6,013 bases of DNA from positions 1 to 6,013 of the forward strand of contig DAOVGO010000172.1 of NCBI GenBank assembly GCA_030672345.1, written 5' to 3'. Of the stretch, positions 1 to 5,110 are shown piece by piece. Position numbers and translations under genes: made by a program. Source of the stretch: Methanosarcinales archaeon. Its GTDB lineage: Archaea > Halobacteriota > Methanosarcinia > Methanosarcinales > Methanogasteraceae. The notes beneath the pieces are model-generated. The model was not told the origin of the DNA, did no database searches, and worked only from the letters and a program-made list of their open reading frames with translations. Positions within the stretch are counted from its first letter, which is position 1; every line of letters begins with the position of its first letter.

Positions 1-9
1 CAGAGGTGA
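1..9 (+). CDS. Last codons of an upstream gene (partial)
   Basis: The first nine bases read CAG AGG TGA, so an upstream reading frame could end here. Its stop would overlap the GTG start of the next gene as GTGA (6-9), the same kind of overlap as the ATGA at 536-539. The only support is this junction geometry; nothing can be said about the product. Confidence 0.3.
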   Translation, partial: QR

Positions 10-539
10 ACACGCTCAACCAGCTCAAAACCAGGGCGATAAACTCAACCTACCACCAGTTTGTCTCATGCCATCATCAGCAGGCGTACATGGCATCGCT
101 CGGAACGGAGGCTCTGCCAACGCTCACGGTGACGGGCGCTGGCGGTTACATGATGTACCTGAAGAACACATCAACCAACTATATTGCTGTAATGGCAAGG
201 ATCGCGATAACGACAAGCACACTGATGGAAATTACTATTATGAGTAACCCGGACATCGGCGTTCTCGGCAACGAGACCTCGATCACACCTGTTAACAAGA
301 ACTTTGCGTCAGGGAAGGTTGCTGCTGTGGAGGTCTACGGATGGGATGAGGTCGGTAACGGGATCACGGGGATCACAGGAGGCGAATGCGCCGGGACATA
401 CCAGATCAACGGTCTTGAGCGAGTACTGTTCGATGAGTCACTCTGCCTTGGAATGAATGACATCATCGCAATCAAGGCAAAGAATGCTGGCGAACTTACG
501 TTGGTGATGCACGGATACTACATCGTACCCGATAGATGA
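6..539 (+). CDS. Putative virion beta-sandwich protein (177 aa)
   Basis: A 177-residue protein starting at GTG. The start is chosen because it forms a GTGA overlap with a probable upstream stop and sits in a GAGGTGA motif; a start outside the window cannot be ruled out. After a polar N-terminus (1-45) the chain looks all-beta: MMYLKNTSTNYIAVMARIAI (49-68), a SITPVNKNFASGK stretch (92-104), a Gly-rich segment (117-130) and a C-terminal strand ending HGYYIVPDR. The order 'ylKNtSt...I', 'tPvNkNFaSG', then a final 'GYY' strand resembles small structural proteins I recall from tailed phages. No signal peptide, membrane segment or catalytic motif is visible. It is followed by two further small virion-like genes, so a capsid-decoration or tail-associated role is inferred. 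The family assignment is from memory, not a search. Confidence 0.6.
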   Translation: MNTLNQLKTRAINSTYHQFVSCHHQQAYMASLGTEALPTLTVTGAGGYMMYLKNTSTNYIAVMARIAITTSTLMEITIMSNPDIGVLGNETSITPVNKNFASGKVAAVEVYGWDEVGNGITGITGGECAGTYQINGLERVLFDESLCLGMNDIIAIKAKNAGELTLVMHGYYIVPDR

Positions 540-994
540 CACTGAAAGCGATTCTGGTAGACAGTGCAACAGGCAAAGCAGTAGAGATAATTAAGGATAT
601 CTTCGGACACCTGCATCTCGCGGTGGCTGACTGGTACCCGACCAAGACAAGGTTCAAATCAGTTACAAGGGCTGCTGCAGGCACATCAACGATAACCGAA
701 CCTGTAAAGAATGGAGCGATACTGCTGACAGACATGATCGTATCGACCGACAGGGTAGCCAACTCACGGCTAACGATCTTCTTTGATGATGGGGTTCGCA
801 CCATACCAATATTCGATGGATACGCCAACGATGCACCGATCAACATTGCACTCGGGTTTCATGGTGGCTGGACCGGGTGGAAGGACGCGGCTATAAAGAT
901 GACAACCGTGGCAGCAATCAAAGCAACGGTCGCAGTTGGCTACATCAAGATACCAGAAGGAATCGAATACGAGGAGTGGGACGCTCTGAGGTGA
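536..994 (+). CDS. Putative phage structural protein, GWKDA type (152 aa)
   Basis: Starts at ATG inside an ATGA overlap with the preceding stop and has no Shine-Dalgarno of its own, so it is probably translated by coupling to the upstream gene. Visible segments are a beta-rich start (1-35), NGAILLTDMIVSTDRVANSR (59-78), a FDDG turn (83-86), NDAPINIALGFHGGWTGWKDA (98-118) and a conserved-looking end TVAVGYIKIPEGIEYEEWDALR (131-152). The sequence 'ailLTD...v.nS.lt..F.DG...n.a..f.GgW.GWKDA...a.v.VGYik.PeG..y.eWdaLR' matches a small protein family I recall in structural blocks of tailed-phage genomes, usually annotated hypothetical. It is likely a virion component (tail or head accessory). The exact role is unknown. 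Confidence 0.6.
   Translation: MTLKAILVDSATGKAVEIIKDIFGHLHLAVADWYPTKTRFKSVTRAAAGTSTITEPVKNGAILLTDMIVSTDRVANSRLTIFFDDGVRTIPIFDGYANDAPINIALGFHGGWTGWKDAAIKMTTVAAIKATVAVGYIKIPEGIEYEEWDALR
988..994 (+). promoter_or_regulatory. Shine-Dalgarno GAGGTGA overlapping a stop codon
   Basis: GAGGTGA contains the TGA stop of the preceding gene and lies 4 nt before the ATG at 999. It matches the full anti-Shine-Dalgarno complement and fixes the start of the next gene. Confidence 0.7.
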
Positions 995-998
995 GATC

Positions 999-1379
999 AT
1001 GGAGCTGCACGATGTCTCTGATGTGGTCAGGATCGGCGTCTCGATCACATACAACCGAGAACCGGTCACTGGAGAATCCCCAAAGACGATCATTCAGCGC
1101 AGGTCCGACCTGCTCTTCTTTGATGGATCATCCTTCGGTGCGGTACGAAACGAGCTTCGGATGACAGAGGCAGACAGCAGCAACCTTCCGGGCTATTATT
1201 TTTACGATTTTGACCAGAGCATCGATGGCAGCGAAAGGGAGTATCTGGTCAGGCTTACGAACACCGGCACATACAAGTTCATGGCAGATGAGTGGCACCG
1301 GTTCGTGAAGGCGAGGTCAACCGCTGAAAAGCTGAAGCAGCACGATCAGACGGTTATCGGACTGTTGGTGGACTGCTGA
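999..1379 (+). CDS. Putative phage structural/tail-region protein (126 aa)
   Basis: The start at ATG 999 is well supported by GAGGTGA 4 nt upstream. The protein has a predicted beta N-terminal part (VVRIGVSITY, 9-18), then RSDLLFFDGSSF (35-46), RMTEADSSNLPGYYFYDFDQ (54-73), a REYLVRLTNTGTYKF stretch (80-94) and a helical, charged tail (100-115). The order 'D...F.G..F......Mte.d.snlPG.Y.Y.Fdqs.d...eYlvr.tNtGty' resembles proteins I recall next to GWKDA-type genes in tailed phages, supporting one conserved virion cassette. No enzymatic or membrane features are seen. Function is inferred from context only. Confidence 0.55.
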   Translation: MELHDVSDVVRIGVSITYNREPVTGESPKTIIQRRSDLLFFDGSSFGAVRNELRMTEADSSNLPGYYFYDFDQSIDGSEREYLVRLTNTGTYKFMADEWHRFVKARSTAEKLKQHDQTVIGLLVDC

Positions 1380-1383
1380 CGAT

Positions 1384-1390
1384 GGGAGGT
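1384..1390 (+). promoter_or_regulatory. Shine-Dalgarno GGGAGGT that decides the start at 1400
   Basis: GGGAGGT lies 9 nt before ATG 1400. It overlaps the upstream in-frame ATG at 1382, which would therefore lie inside the ribosome-binding site. This argues that translation starts at 1400, not 1382. Confidence 0.6.
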
Positions 1391-1399
1391 CGTTACATT

Positions 1400-1864
1400 A
1401 TGAGCCAGATGATCACATTGTACAGGGGCGTTCCACACAACTGGAAAGAATGGCAACGCCCTGAAAATGACATCGATGTTCAATGGACAATCTATAAAAG
1501 TGATGCGGTTATGTATGCAGGTGTAACAGATGTTGATATTGAAGCTGGGATGGTTGGCTATGTCCTGACTGCATCCGTACCGAAATCGTGGATAGTCCGC
1601 GGAGAACAGGAGTGGTGGTATCAACTTTCACATGCCCCCCGTATCAACAGATTAAGAACACCAAACATACCGCCGTCTATTTTCTCTGAAAACAATGGTT
1701 ACTTCGCGACACCTGCACTGGATTTCTGGATAGAACATGATTTGAATAAAGAATCCCCTGGATTACAACTTGATTATAAGACGCTAAAGTGGTATGCCGT
1801 ACCAACAGTAAAGGACATCCGAGATGAGATAGAAGCGAAGATTCAGAGACCGCAAACCATATAA
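1400..1864 (+). CDS. Unknown Trp-rich protein in the virion gene row (154 aa)
   Basis: Not recognised. I chose ATG 1400 because GGGAGGT precedes it; an in-frame ATG at 1382 would add six residues. The protein has seven tryptophans in 154 residues (positions 16, 29, 64, 72, 73, 110, 131). An N-terminal half with alternating beta character (about 4-75) is followed by a Pro/Asn-rich linker (79-103), FWIEHDLNKE (109-118) and a helical charged C-terminus VKDIRDEIEAKIQR (137-150). It follows the three virion-like genes on the same strand with a 20-nt gap, so a virion or host-contact role is plausible but not shown. Its base composition is lower in GC than the genes before it (26 of 60 bases GC at 1501-1560, 22 of 60 at 1741-1800, against 33 of 60 at 841-900), suggesting separate acquisition. 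Confidence 0.6.
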   Translation: MSQMITLYRGVPHNWKEWQRPENDIDVQWTIYKSDAVMYAGVTDVDIEAGMVGYVLTASVPKSWIVRGEQEWWYQLSHAPRINRLRTPNIPPSIFSENNGYFATPALDFWIEHDLNKESPGLQLDYKTLKWYAVPTVKDIRDEIEAKIQRPQTI

Positions 1865-1872
1865 TGATGCTT

Positions 1873-1886
1873 GTGAATCTATTCAC
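1873..1886. repeat. Short palindrome GTGAAT-CT-ATTCAC
   Basis: A perfect 6-bp inverted repeat with a 2-nt spacer in the gap between two genes. It could be a small operator or chance; nothing else supports a function. Confidence 0.3.
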
Positions 1887-1933
1887 TAACCATGCCATTC
1901 GGAACCCCACTACCAGAGGAGGCGGTTGAGCAG

Positions 1934-2113
1934 ATGGGGGTCGAGCCAATTATGAGATCTAACTGGGTTACCCGGACGTTCGAGAAAGACCACCTGAACG
2001 TGCAGGACTACTGCATGACCTGCGGACACTTTGTCTCGAACCTGCACAGCTGCCCGTCGGACCACATCATCGTCAGAAGGAGAAATAGGGTGCGGAGCGG
2101 CGAACCGGACTGA
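1934..2113 (+). CDS. Mini zinc-finger-like protein (59 aa, or 73 aa from 1892)
   Basis: Two starts are possible. ATG 1892 gives 73 residues with no clear ribosome-binding site. ATG 1934 gives 59 residues and has GAGGAGG (1916-1922) 11 nt upstream, so I prefer it. Numbered from ATG 1934, the C-terminal half holds C27-x2-C30-G-H ... H38-x-C40-x3-H44 (YCMTCGHFVSNLHSCPSDH), a spacing compatible with one zinc-binding knuckle or small treble-clef, followed by a strongly basic stretch IIVRRRNRVR. That combination suggests a small nucleic-acid-binding protein, but no family is recognised. It is the last plus-strand gene before the strand switch; the minus-strand genes end 45 nt beyond it. The antisense frame is also open and could mislead automated callers. 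Confidence 0.5.
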   Translation: MGVEPIMRSNWVTRTFEKDHLNVQDYCMTCGHFVSNLHSCPSDHIIVRRRNRVRSGEPD

Positions 2114-2158
2114 TGCGCCACTGCACGATTCCTGCTTGAAAGGTAAGTTGATCATATT

Positions 2159-2536
2159 TCACGCCCACCCGGGATCATAGAAGATCTGCCAGTAGTTTTT
2201 CTGCAGTGACTGATGCCGTCTTTCTTCAAGGAGTGTGAGCTTCATGTACTCGATTCCTGTAAACCCGTCGAGCAGTGCGTCGAATTCGGTGATGCTGTCT
2301 ACGGTTCGCGGAACGATCATCTGGAGACGGCTTTCTCCGATGTAGTGAACGGTCTTGAGTCTCCTTGGCACCCGGACCTTCCAGTAGTGGGTTGCAATTA
2401 TGCGCTCACCTGCATCGAGCTTCAGCTTCATCCGTGCCCAGAGCTGGTCAGGATTCCCGTTGTCCGGTCTCCAGGTGGTCACCTTTGAGCCGTTCAGCAG
2501 CTCGTCGAGCAGCGTGCTGTGTGAGAGCATCACCAT
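2159..2536 (-). CDS. ASCH/PUA-like domain protein (125 aa)
   Basis: Last gene of the leftward operon, starting 4 nt after the stop of the 147-residue gene. AAGGG precedes the start codon by about 9 nt. The N-terminus LLDELLNGSKVTTWRP (9-24) matches the ASCH signature 'iL.GrKt.T.Rp'. It is followed by WARMKLKLDAGERIIATHYWKVRVPRRL (33-60), a beta-rich middle, a D-GFTGIEY helix entry (90-97) and the end YWQIFYDPGWA. ASCH domains belong to the PUA-like fold and are thought to bind RNA or modified nucleic acid; some members hydrolyse modified nucleosides. Small ASCH proteins are common in phages. The length fits a single-domain member. No specific substrate can be read from the sequence. Confidence 0.55.
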   Translation of the reverse strand: MVMLSHSTLLDELLNGSKVTTWRPDNGNPDQLWARMKLKLDAGERIIATHYWKVRVPRRLKTVHYIGESRLQMIVPRTVDSITEFDALLDGFTGIEYMKLTLLEERRHQSLQKNYWQIFYDPGWA

Positions 2537-2540
2537 GAAA

Positions 2541-2984
2541 CTACCCTTTCATATTTGGCTTTATACGTTTGAGAATTGTATCCCTAAGTGCGTCACAATT
2601 CTCTTTTGAAGCTTTAAGGTCGGCAATCGCCTTATTATCCAATCGAAATATCAAATGAAGTCTTGATTTGTCTGTAGCCACTTTAAAATCATAATCCCGT
2701 TTTTTGATTCTGAAGTGTGCCACCCTGCCCTTTATCGGGACAATCACAAATTCATCCCTTCCTGCAGCAAATCCCTTTGCCTCCATGACATATCTGCCAG
2801 AGAAAAACCACAGATCTTCATACTCTCTTTTCCCATCCGAGTCAATGTAATCCGTGACAAAGATACCCGCAATCTCGTCAGGACACATCTCTACATAGAA
2901 TCTATGAATCGATTCGATTCGGTCGAGAAGTATCCCTGATTTGATGCCGATTGACTCAAGATAGTCTATGAACTCCGGTTTCAT
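2541..2984 (-). CDS. Conserved-looking hypothetical protein (147 aa)
   Basis: Not recognised. The start at 2984 is firm: AGGAGGA (2991-2997 on the complementary strand) lies 6 nt upstream. The first 30 residues are helical (YLESIGIKSGILLDRIESIHRFY). Residues 35-112 look like consecutive beta-strands (AGIFVTDYID, YEDLWFFSGRYVMEA, DEFVIVPIKGRVAHFRIKKRDYDF, SRLHLIFRL), and 117-140 form a charged helix. A beta-barrel capped by a C-terminal helix recalls PH/GRAM-type folds, but that is only a topology guess. The coding sequence is AT-rich (19 of 60 bases GC at 2641-2700), unlike the DUF932 gene upstream. It is separated from the preceding operon gene by the long hairpin at 3003-3110. Confidence 0.6.
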   Translation of the reverse strand: MKPEFIDYLESIGIKSGILLDRIESIHRFYVEMCPDEIAGIFVTDYIDSDGKREYEDLWFFSGRYVMEAKGFAAGRDEFVIVPIKGRVAHFRIKKRDYDFKVATDKSRLHLIFRLDNKAIADLKASKENCDALRDTILKRIKPNMKG

Positions 2985-3002
2985 ACCTGTTCCTCCTATT
3001 GT

Positions 3003-3110
3003 CGATAGCTGACCTGCTATCAGCCCTTTGCTTGCAACTGAGGGGATGGTATTCCGGATGGGCGCCCCAATGGTTTTGCAGGCAAAAGCTTGCTGGCAGG
3101 TCAGTTGTCG
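3003..3110. repeat. 108-nt imperfect long hairpin between operon genes
   Basis: The outer arms 3003-3017 and 3096-3110 pair over 15 positions (13 Watson-Crick and 2 G·U when read as plus-strand RNA). Inside, CAGC 3021-3024 pairs GCTG 3092-3095; 3026-3037 pairs 3076-3088 over 12 positions with one bulged A (3084) and one G·U; GGGG 3042-3045 pairs CCCC 3065-3068. All three G·U pairs become A·C mismatches in the minus strand, so the fold is slightly better on the strand opposite to the flanking genes. A competing local hairpin GATAGC-TGACCT-GCTATC (3004-3021) shares the left arm. TTGTCG occurs as a direct repeat at both ends (2999-3004, 3105-3110). The right arm contains the stop codon of the 83-residue gene. 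It could be a structured RNA, a processing or attenuation site, or a MITE-like insertion. Confidence 0.6.
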
Positions 3111-3352
3111 CCTGGCTTCTGGACCATTACTTTCGGGGGTGGTATCGGTATCGCCATGACCTTTGCATCCTTAAGGATCGTCTTCATAAGCAGTTCTATC
3201 TGCATGAGCGAGCTTGCGAGTGTAAGTACGCAGATCGCTTCTTCCACCGCGAATCCTTCACCTTTCAGGTATTCGATGAATGTGCTTGCTGCATCAGTCA
3301 TATCGTCGGTGCTTTTTGGTTCTTTCTTTTCTGTCTTCTTCTCTTCTGTCAT
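3101..3352 (-). CDS. Small helical hypothetical protein (83 aa)
   Basis: Not recognised. It follows the DUF932 gene by 9 nt, with GAGG immediately after that gene's stop and 5 nt before this ATG, so the two are co-transcribed. The N-terminus (1-16) is a Lys/Glu-rich, probably disordered segment. Residues 17-67 look like two or three amphipathic helices (DAASTFIEYLKGEGFAVEEA, then CVLTLASSLMQIELLMKTIL, whose hydrophobic face may mediate oligomerisation). The C-terminus is a Pro-rich tail IPIPPPKVMVQKPGDN. The last codons lie in the right arm of the long hairpin, so the present C-terminus may have been changed if that element inserted later. Confidence 0.55.
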   Translation of the reverse strand: MTEEKKTEKKEPKSTDDMTDAASTFIEYLKGEGFAVEEAICVLTLASSLMQIELLMKTILKDAKVMAIPIPPPKVMVQKPGDN

Positions 3353-3361
3353 CGTAGCCTC

Positions 3362-4366
3362 TCAGGTTAGCGGTGTCTGCATCATGGTGTGTTGCTCGGC
3401 TGCGATCTTTCCTGCGATGCGCTCAAGCATTATTGCGTTGTCAGGATCCTCGCACTCCTTTGCTGTCATTGCGACGGCGTTTGCAAGAGACCATTTCGTG
3501 CGATCTCCGAGCTGCAAAAAGTAGTTCAGCGTGTTTGTCTTTTGTTGTTCCGATAGTCTGTAGTCAGAAGATACCTGATCGACGGTCTCGATGGGTTTTT
3601 CTGTGATGGTTTCGGCGTTTTTCCTGATCATCGTGATCCATCTGTTCAGCGGTTTCGGGTCAAATGCGGTGTCGATCAGGTCAGAGACCAACTGCCATCG
3701 CGGTCCGTCCACTGTTTCATTGCTCTTGACAATCCCGGGATCGATCTTTTTTCCTTTGTGGGTCCGGTGTCTCGGTTGCTCTCCGATCATGCCGTTCCCG
3801 TACTTCTCCATGGCTATGTACATGTCAGCCCTGAACGCGCCTGCTCCGACTTCGCTGTTCTGCAGCACGATGCCCGGCACAACATCCTCGTTCTCAAGGA
3901 TCTCAAACGTGTTGCACGGCTGAAGCATCTTGATGTACATTTTCGTGTCGGTCAGTTCGCAGCTGCTGACCTCAACGCCGTGGTGGTGCATCTTCTTGAT
4001 GGTGTCAAGAGCGCACATCAGGATGTCGTAGTTGTCCATGATCAGGTATCTGTCTGACAGGACCGCGATGATCCTGTCGTCAAGGATCCTGAACATGCAT
4101 GGCTTGTCGATCCACTTGTTGATATTCATGCAGAGAAGATCCGGGTTACCGGTCCTGAGCCGGTCATAATAACGTTTTGGTATATCGAGTAGCTGTGATA
4201 CCTGCTCATGGGCATGCTCGGTGAGACCGTAAGACCCGAGGTCCGCGATCCGGATCATCGTATACCTGCCGCGTGTCACTGCTGACCAATGCTCAGAAAC
4301 GACATCAAGACGACTCTTTTGACATTGTTTGAGTTTATCTATAAGCTCGCTTAACATATACGCCAT
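3362..4366 (-). CDS. DUF932 phage/plasmid-like protein (334 aa)
   Basis: A full-length member of the DUF932 (phage/plasmid-like, TIGR03299-type) family, judged by motif order: RYYDRL (65-70), LLCMNINKWI (77-86), FRILDDRIIAVLSDRYLIMDNYDIL (92-116, the family's most recognisable 'R...RA.LSdRY...dN.d.L' block), IVLQNSEVGAGAFRADMYIA (166-185), then NGM (191-193) and a C-terminal helical part with NAVAMTAKECEDPDNAIMLERIAGKIA (296-322). Length fits the family. DUF932 proteins are widespread on phages, plasmids and integrative elements, usually beside replication or recombination genes, and their biochemical role is unsettled. The start at 4366 has GGTGA 9 nt upstream; ATG at codon 4 is an alternative. 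It is the first gene of the leftward operon and is driven from the divergent region at 4367-4707. Confidence 0.85.
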   Translation of the reverse strand: MAYMLSELIDKLKQCQKSRLDVVSEHWSAVTRGRYTMIRIADLGSYGLTEHAHEQVSQLLDIPKRYYDRLRTGNPDLLCMNINKWIDKPCMFRILDDRIIAVLSDRYLIMDNYDILMCALDTIKKMHHHGVEVSSCELTDTKMYIKMLQPCNTFEILENEDVVPGIVLQNSEVGAGAFRADMYIAMEKYGNGMIGEQPRHRTHKGKKIDPGIVKSNETVDGPRWQLVSDLIDTAFDPKPLNRWITMIRKNAETITEKPIETVDQVSSDYRLSEQQKTNTLNYFLQLGDRTKWSLANAVAMTAKECEDPDNAIMLERIAGKIAAEQHTMMQTPLT

Positions 4367-4385
4367 CTACCTATGTCACCGCCTT

Positions 4386-4404
4386 GTTACATCGCAAATG
4401 TAAC
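4386..4404. promoter_or_regulatory. Palindrome GTTACAT-CGCAA-ATGTAAC, candidate operator
   Basis: A perfect 7-bp inverted repeat with a 5-nt spacer, centred 29 nt before the DUF932 start codon. Two related GTTACC sites occur further right (4441-4446, and 4562-4567 in reverse). It would overlap the expected transcription start of the leftward operon, a usual position for a repressor site. The winged-helix protein encoded at 4708 is the obvious candidate binder (inference). Confidence 0.5.
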
Positions 4405-4425
4405 TTATCACGCGTATAACTAATA

Positions 4426-4446
4426 CCTAATAAATGTTTTGTTACC
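4426..4446 (-). promoter_or_regulatory. Probable leftward promoter element of the DUF932 operon
   Basis: Read on the minus strand this is GGTAACAAAACATTTATTAGG. The ATTTATTA core would serve as an archaeal-type TATA box, placing the transcription start near 4405, some 40 nt before the ATG at 4366. The same GGTAAC...ATTTATTA arrangement occurs at 4562-4575 on the plus strand. Confidence 0.4.
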
Positions 4447-4561
4447 GATCTGTCATCAAAAAACGATGGTGGTGTCTGCCTTCATATTTTTCTGACATCT
4501 TTATTCATGATCTACTGTTTTTTACGTCATCGGATCACATATTTTAGTGGTATATTGTTTT

Positions 4562-4575
4562 GGTAACATTTATTA
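4562..4575 (+). promoter_or_regulatory. Probable rightward promoter element of the winged-helix gene
   Basis: GGTAACATTTATTA is the mirror copy of the leftward element, lacking 5 nt between GGTAAC and ATTTATTA. As a TATA-like box it would start transcription near 4597-4600, giving an untranslated leader of about 110 nt that contains the GC hairpin. TATA-like GGTATATTG just upstream (4552-4560) is an alternative. Confidence 0.4.
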
Positions 4576-4613
4576 ATGTGTGCTTGTTATTTACGATCGC
4601 AGCTCGCACTGCT

Positions 4614-4636
4614 CCCCCGGGGTATTTCCCCGGGGG
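4614..4636. repeat. GC-only hairpin, 9-bp stem, TATTT loop
   Basis: CCCCCGGGG (4614-4622) and CCCCGGGGG (4628-4636) are perfect inverted copies around TATTT. It is by far the most GC-rich stem in the window and sits in the expected leader of the winged-helix gene. No T-run follows on either strand, so it is not a standard intrinsic terminator. Attenuation, RNA stability or a replication-origin role are all possible. Confidence 0.65.
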
Positions 4637-4638
4637 TG

Positions 4639-4677
4639 TCACCGCTCGTGGCAGCACTGCGGACTGCGCGGCGGTGA
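4639..4677 (+). promoter_or_regulatory. Helix TCACCGC/GCGGTGA covering a ribosome-binding site
   Basis: TCACCGC (4639-4645) is the exact complement of GCGGTGA (4671-4677), enclosing 25 nt. The right arm is a Shine-Dalgarno-like GGTGA 2 nt before ATG 4680. The same GCGGTGA recurs at 4699-4705 before the probable real start at 4708, and TCACCGC could equally pair with that copy. Translation control of the downstream gene is inferred. Confidence 0.35.
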
Positions 4678-4707
4678 GCATGAGAACTACAGGTGTACGC
4701 GGTGACT

Positions 4708-5049
4708 ATGCAGACAGATCTCGATCAATTTCCGGATAGCTTAAGCACTGAGGCAAGCTCGAACATGCGGGCGAGGGCGCAGAGGGTCAGGTGGTTGCTT
4801 GGATTCGTCCACGCCCACGGACTCGAATGGGAACGGAAGCTGCTTGTCGCAAGGTTTGCGACAGAATATAATATCTCAAGATCGACCGTATACGAGTATC
4901 TCAATCAGCTGATCGACGGGGAGTACCTATTCAGCATGAACGGTCGTGTTTTGTGTCTTGCTGATTATGAGGGGCTGCTAAAGGAGAATATTAAGATTCG
5001 CTCACCGCTGACAGCCCACAACCCTGACGGATCAAGGAATGATTCATAA
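4708..5049 (+). CDS. Small winged-helix DNA-binding protein (113 aa)
   Basis: I chose ATG 4708 because GGTGA (4701-4705) precedes it closely; an in-frame GTG at 4693 would add five residues but lacks a well-placed ribosome-binding site. Residues 18-33 form a basic helix (SNMRARAQRVRWLLGF). Residues 45-68, LLVARFATEYNISRSTVYEYLNQL, are a clear helix-turn-helix with an ISRSTVYEYL recognition helix, and 69-84 (IDGEYLFSMNGRVLCL) fit a wing. The last 30 residues are polar. This is a compact wHTH of the type used as viral or plasmid regulators. It lies divergent to the DUF932 operon across a region with inverted GTTAC motifs, so control of both promoters is a reasonable inference. No enzymatic domain is present. 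Confidence 0.65.
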   Translation: MQTDLDQFPDSLSTEASSNMRARAQRVRWLLGFVHAHGLEWERKLLVARFATEYNISRSTVYEYLNQLIDGEYLFSMNGRVLCLADYEGLLKENIKIRSPLTAHNPDGSRNDS

Positions 5050-5092
5050 AAAGGCATTGAGTGATCTGTCGTGATAGAAACGGTCAGTGAAT

Positions 5093-5103
5093 AGAAAGCC
5101 TTA
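5093..5103 (+). promoter_or_regulatory. AGAAAGCCTTA, complementary to the apical loop of the next hairpin
   Basis: This 11-mer is the exact reverse complement of TAAGGCTTTCT at 5153-5163, which forms the apical loop and first stem bases of the 5105-5204 hairpin. It lies directly 5' of the outer stem, so loop-flank pairing (GCCTTA with TAAGGC) would make a pseudoknot, while full 11-bp pairing would open the apical stem. Confidence 0.5.
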
Positions 5104-5110
5104 AATATAT
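5101..5110 (+). promoter_or_regulatory. TATA-like box TTAAATATAT
   Basis: TTAAATATAT at the left edge of the hairpin resembles an archaeal TATA box. Transcription would start about 25 nt downstream (near 5130), so the mRNA would lack the outer stem and begin inside the element. A mirrored TTTATATATT reads leftward from the right arm (5198-5207, minus strand). Both are suggested by composition only. Confidence 0.3.

Noticed and set aside
496..1093. Minus-strand open frames opposite the virion-like genes
   Set aside because: They overlap two better supported plus-strand genes, have no recognisable motifs and lack ribosome-binding sites.
877..1164. Plus-strand 95-codon frame overlapping 536-994 and 999-1379
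   Set aside because: Arg/Ser-rich out-of-frame reading across two genes with matching starts and stops; a shadow frame.
1910..2155. Minus-strand 81-codon frame opposite the mini zinc-finger gene
   Set aside because: No ribosome-binding site or motif. The plus-strand frame has a Cys/His pattern and a GAGGAGG site. Some doubt remains because both are short.
2114..2158. Terminator between convergent genes
   Set aside because: The 45-nt gap has no clear stem-loop and only a weak T-rich end.
3003..3110. Integron attC-type recombination site
   Set aside because: Length and folding would fit, but the required RYYYAAC/GTTRRRY core ends are absent.
3090..4057. Several plus-strand open frames opposite the DUF932 and 83-residue genes
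   Set aside because: They are antisense to a clear DUF932 match, with shadow-frame composition rich in Ser, Arg and Cys.
4614..4636. GC hairpin as an intrinsic terminator
   Set aside because: No T-run follows the stem on either strand, and both flanking genes diverge from the region, so no transcript needs to end there.
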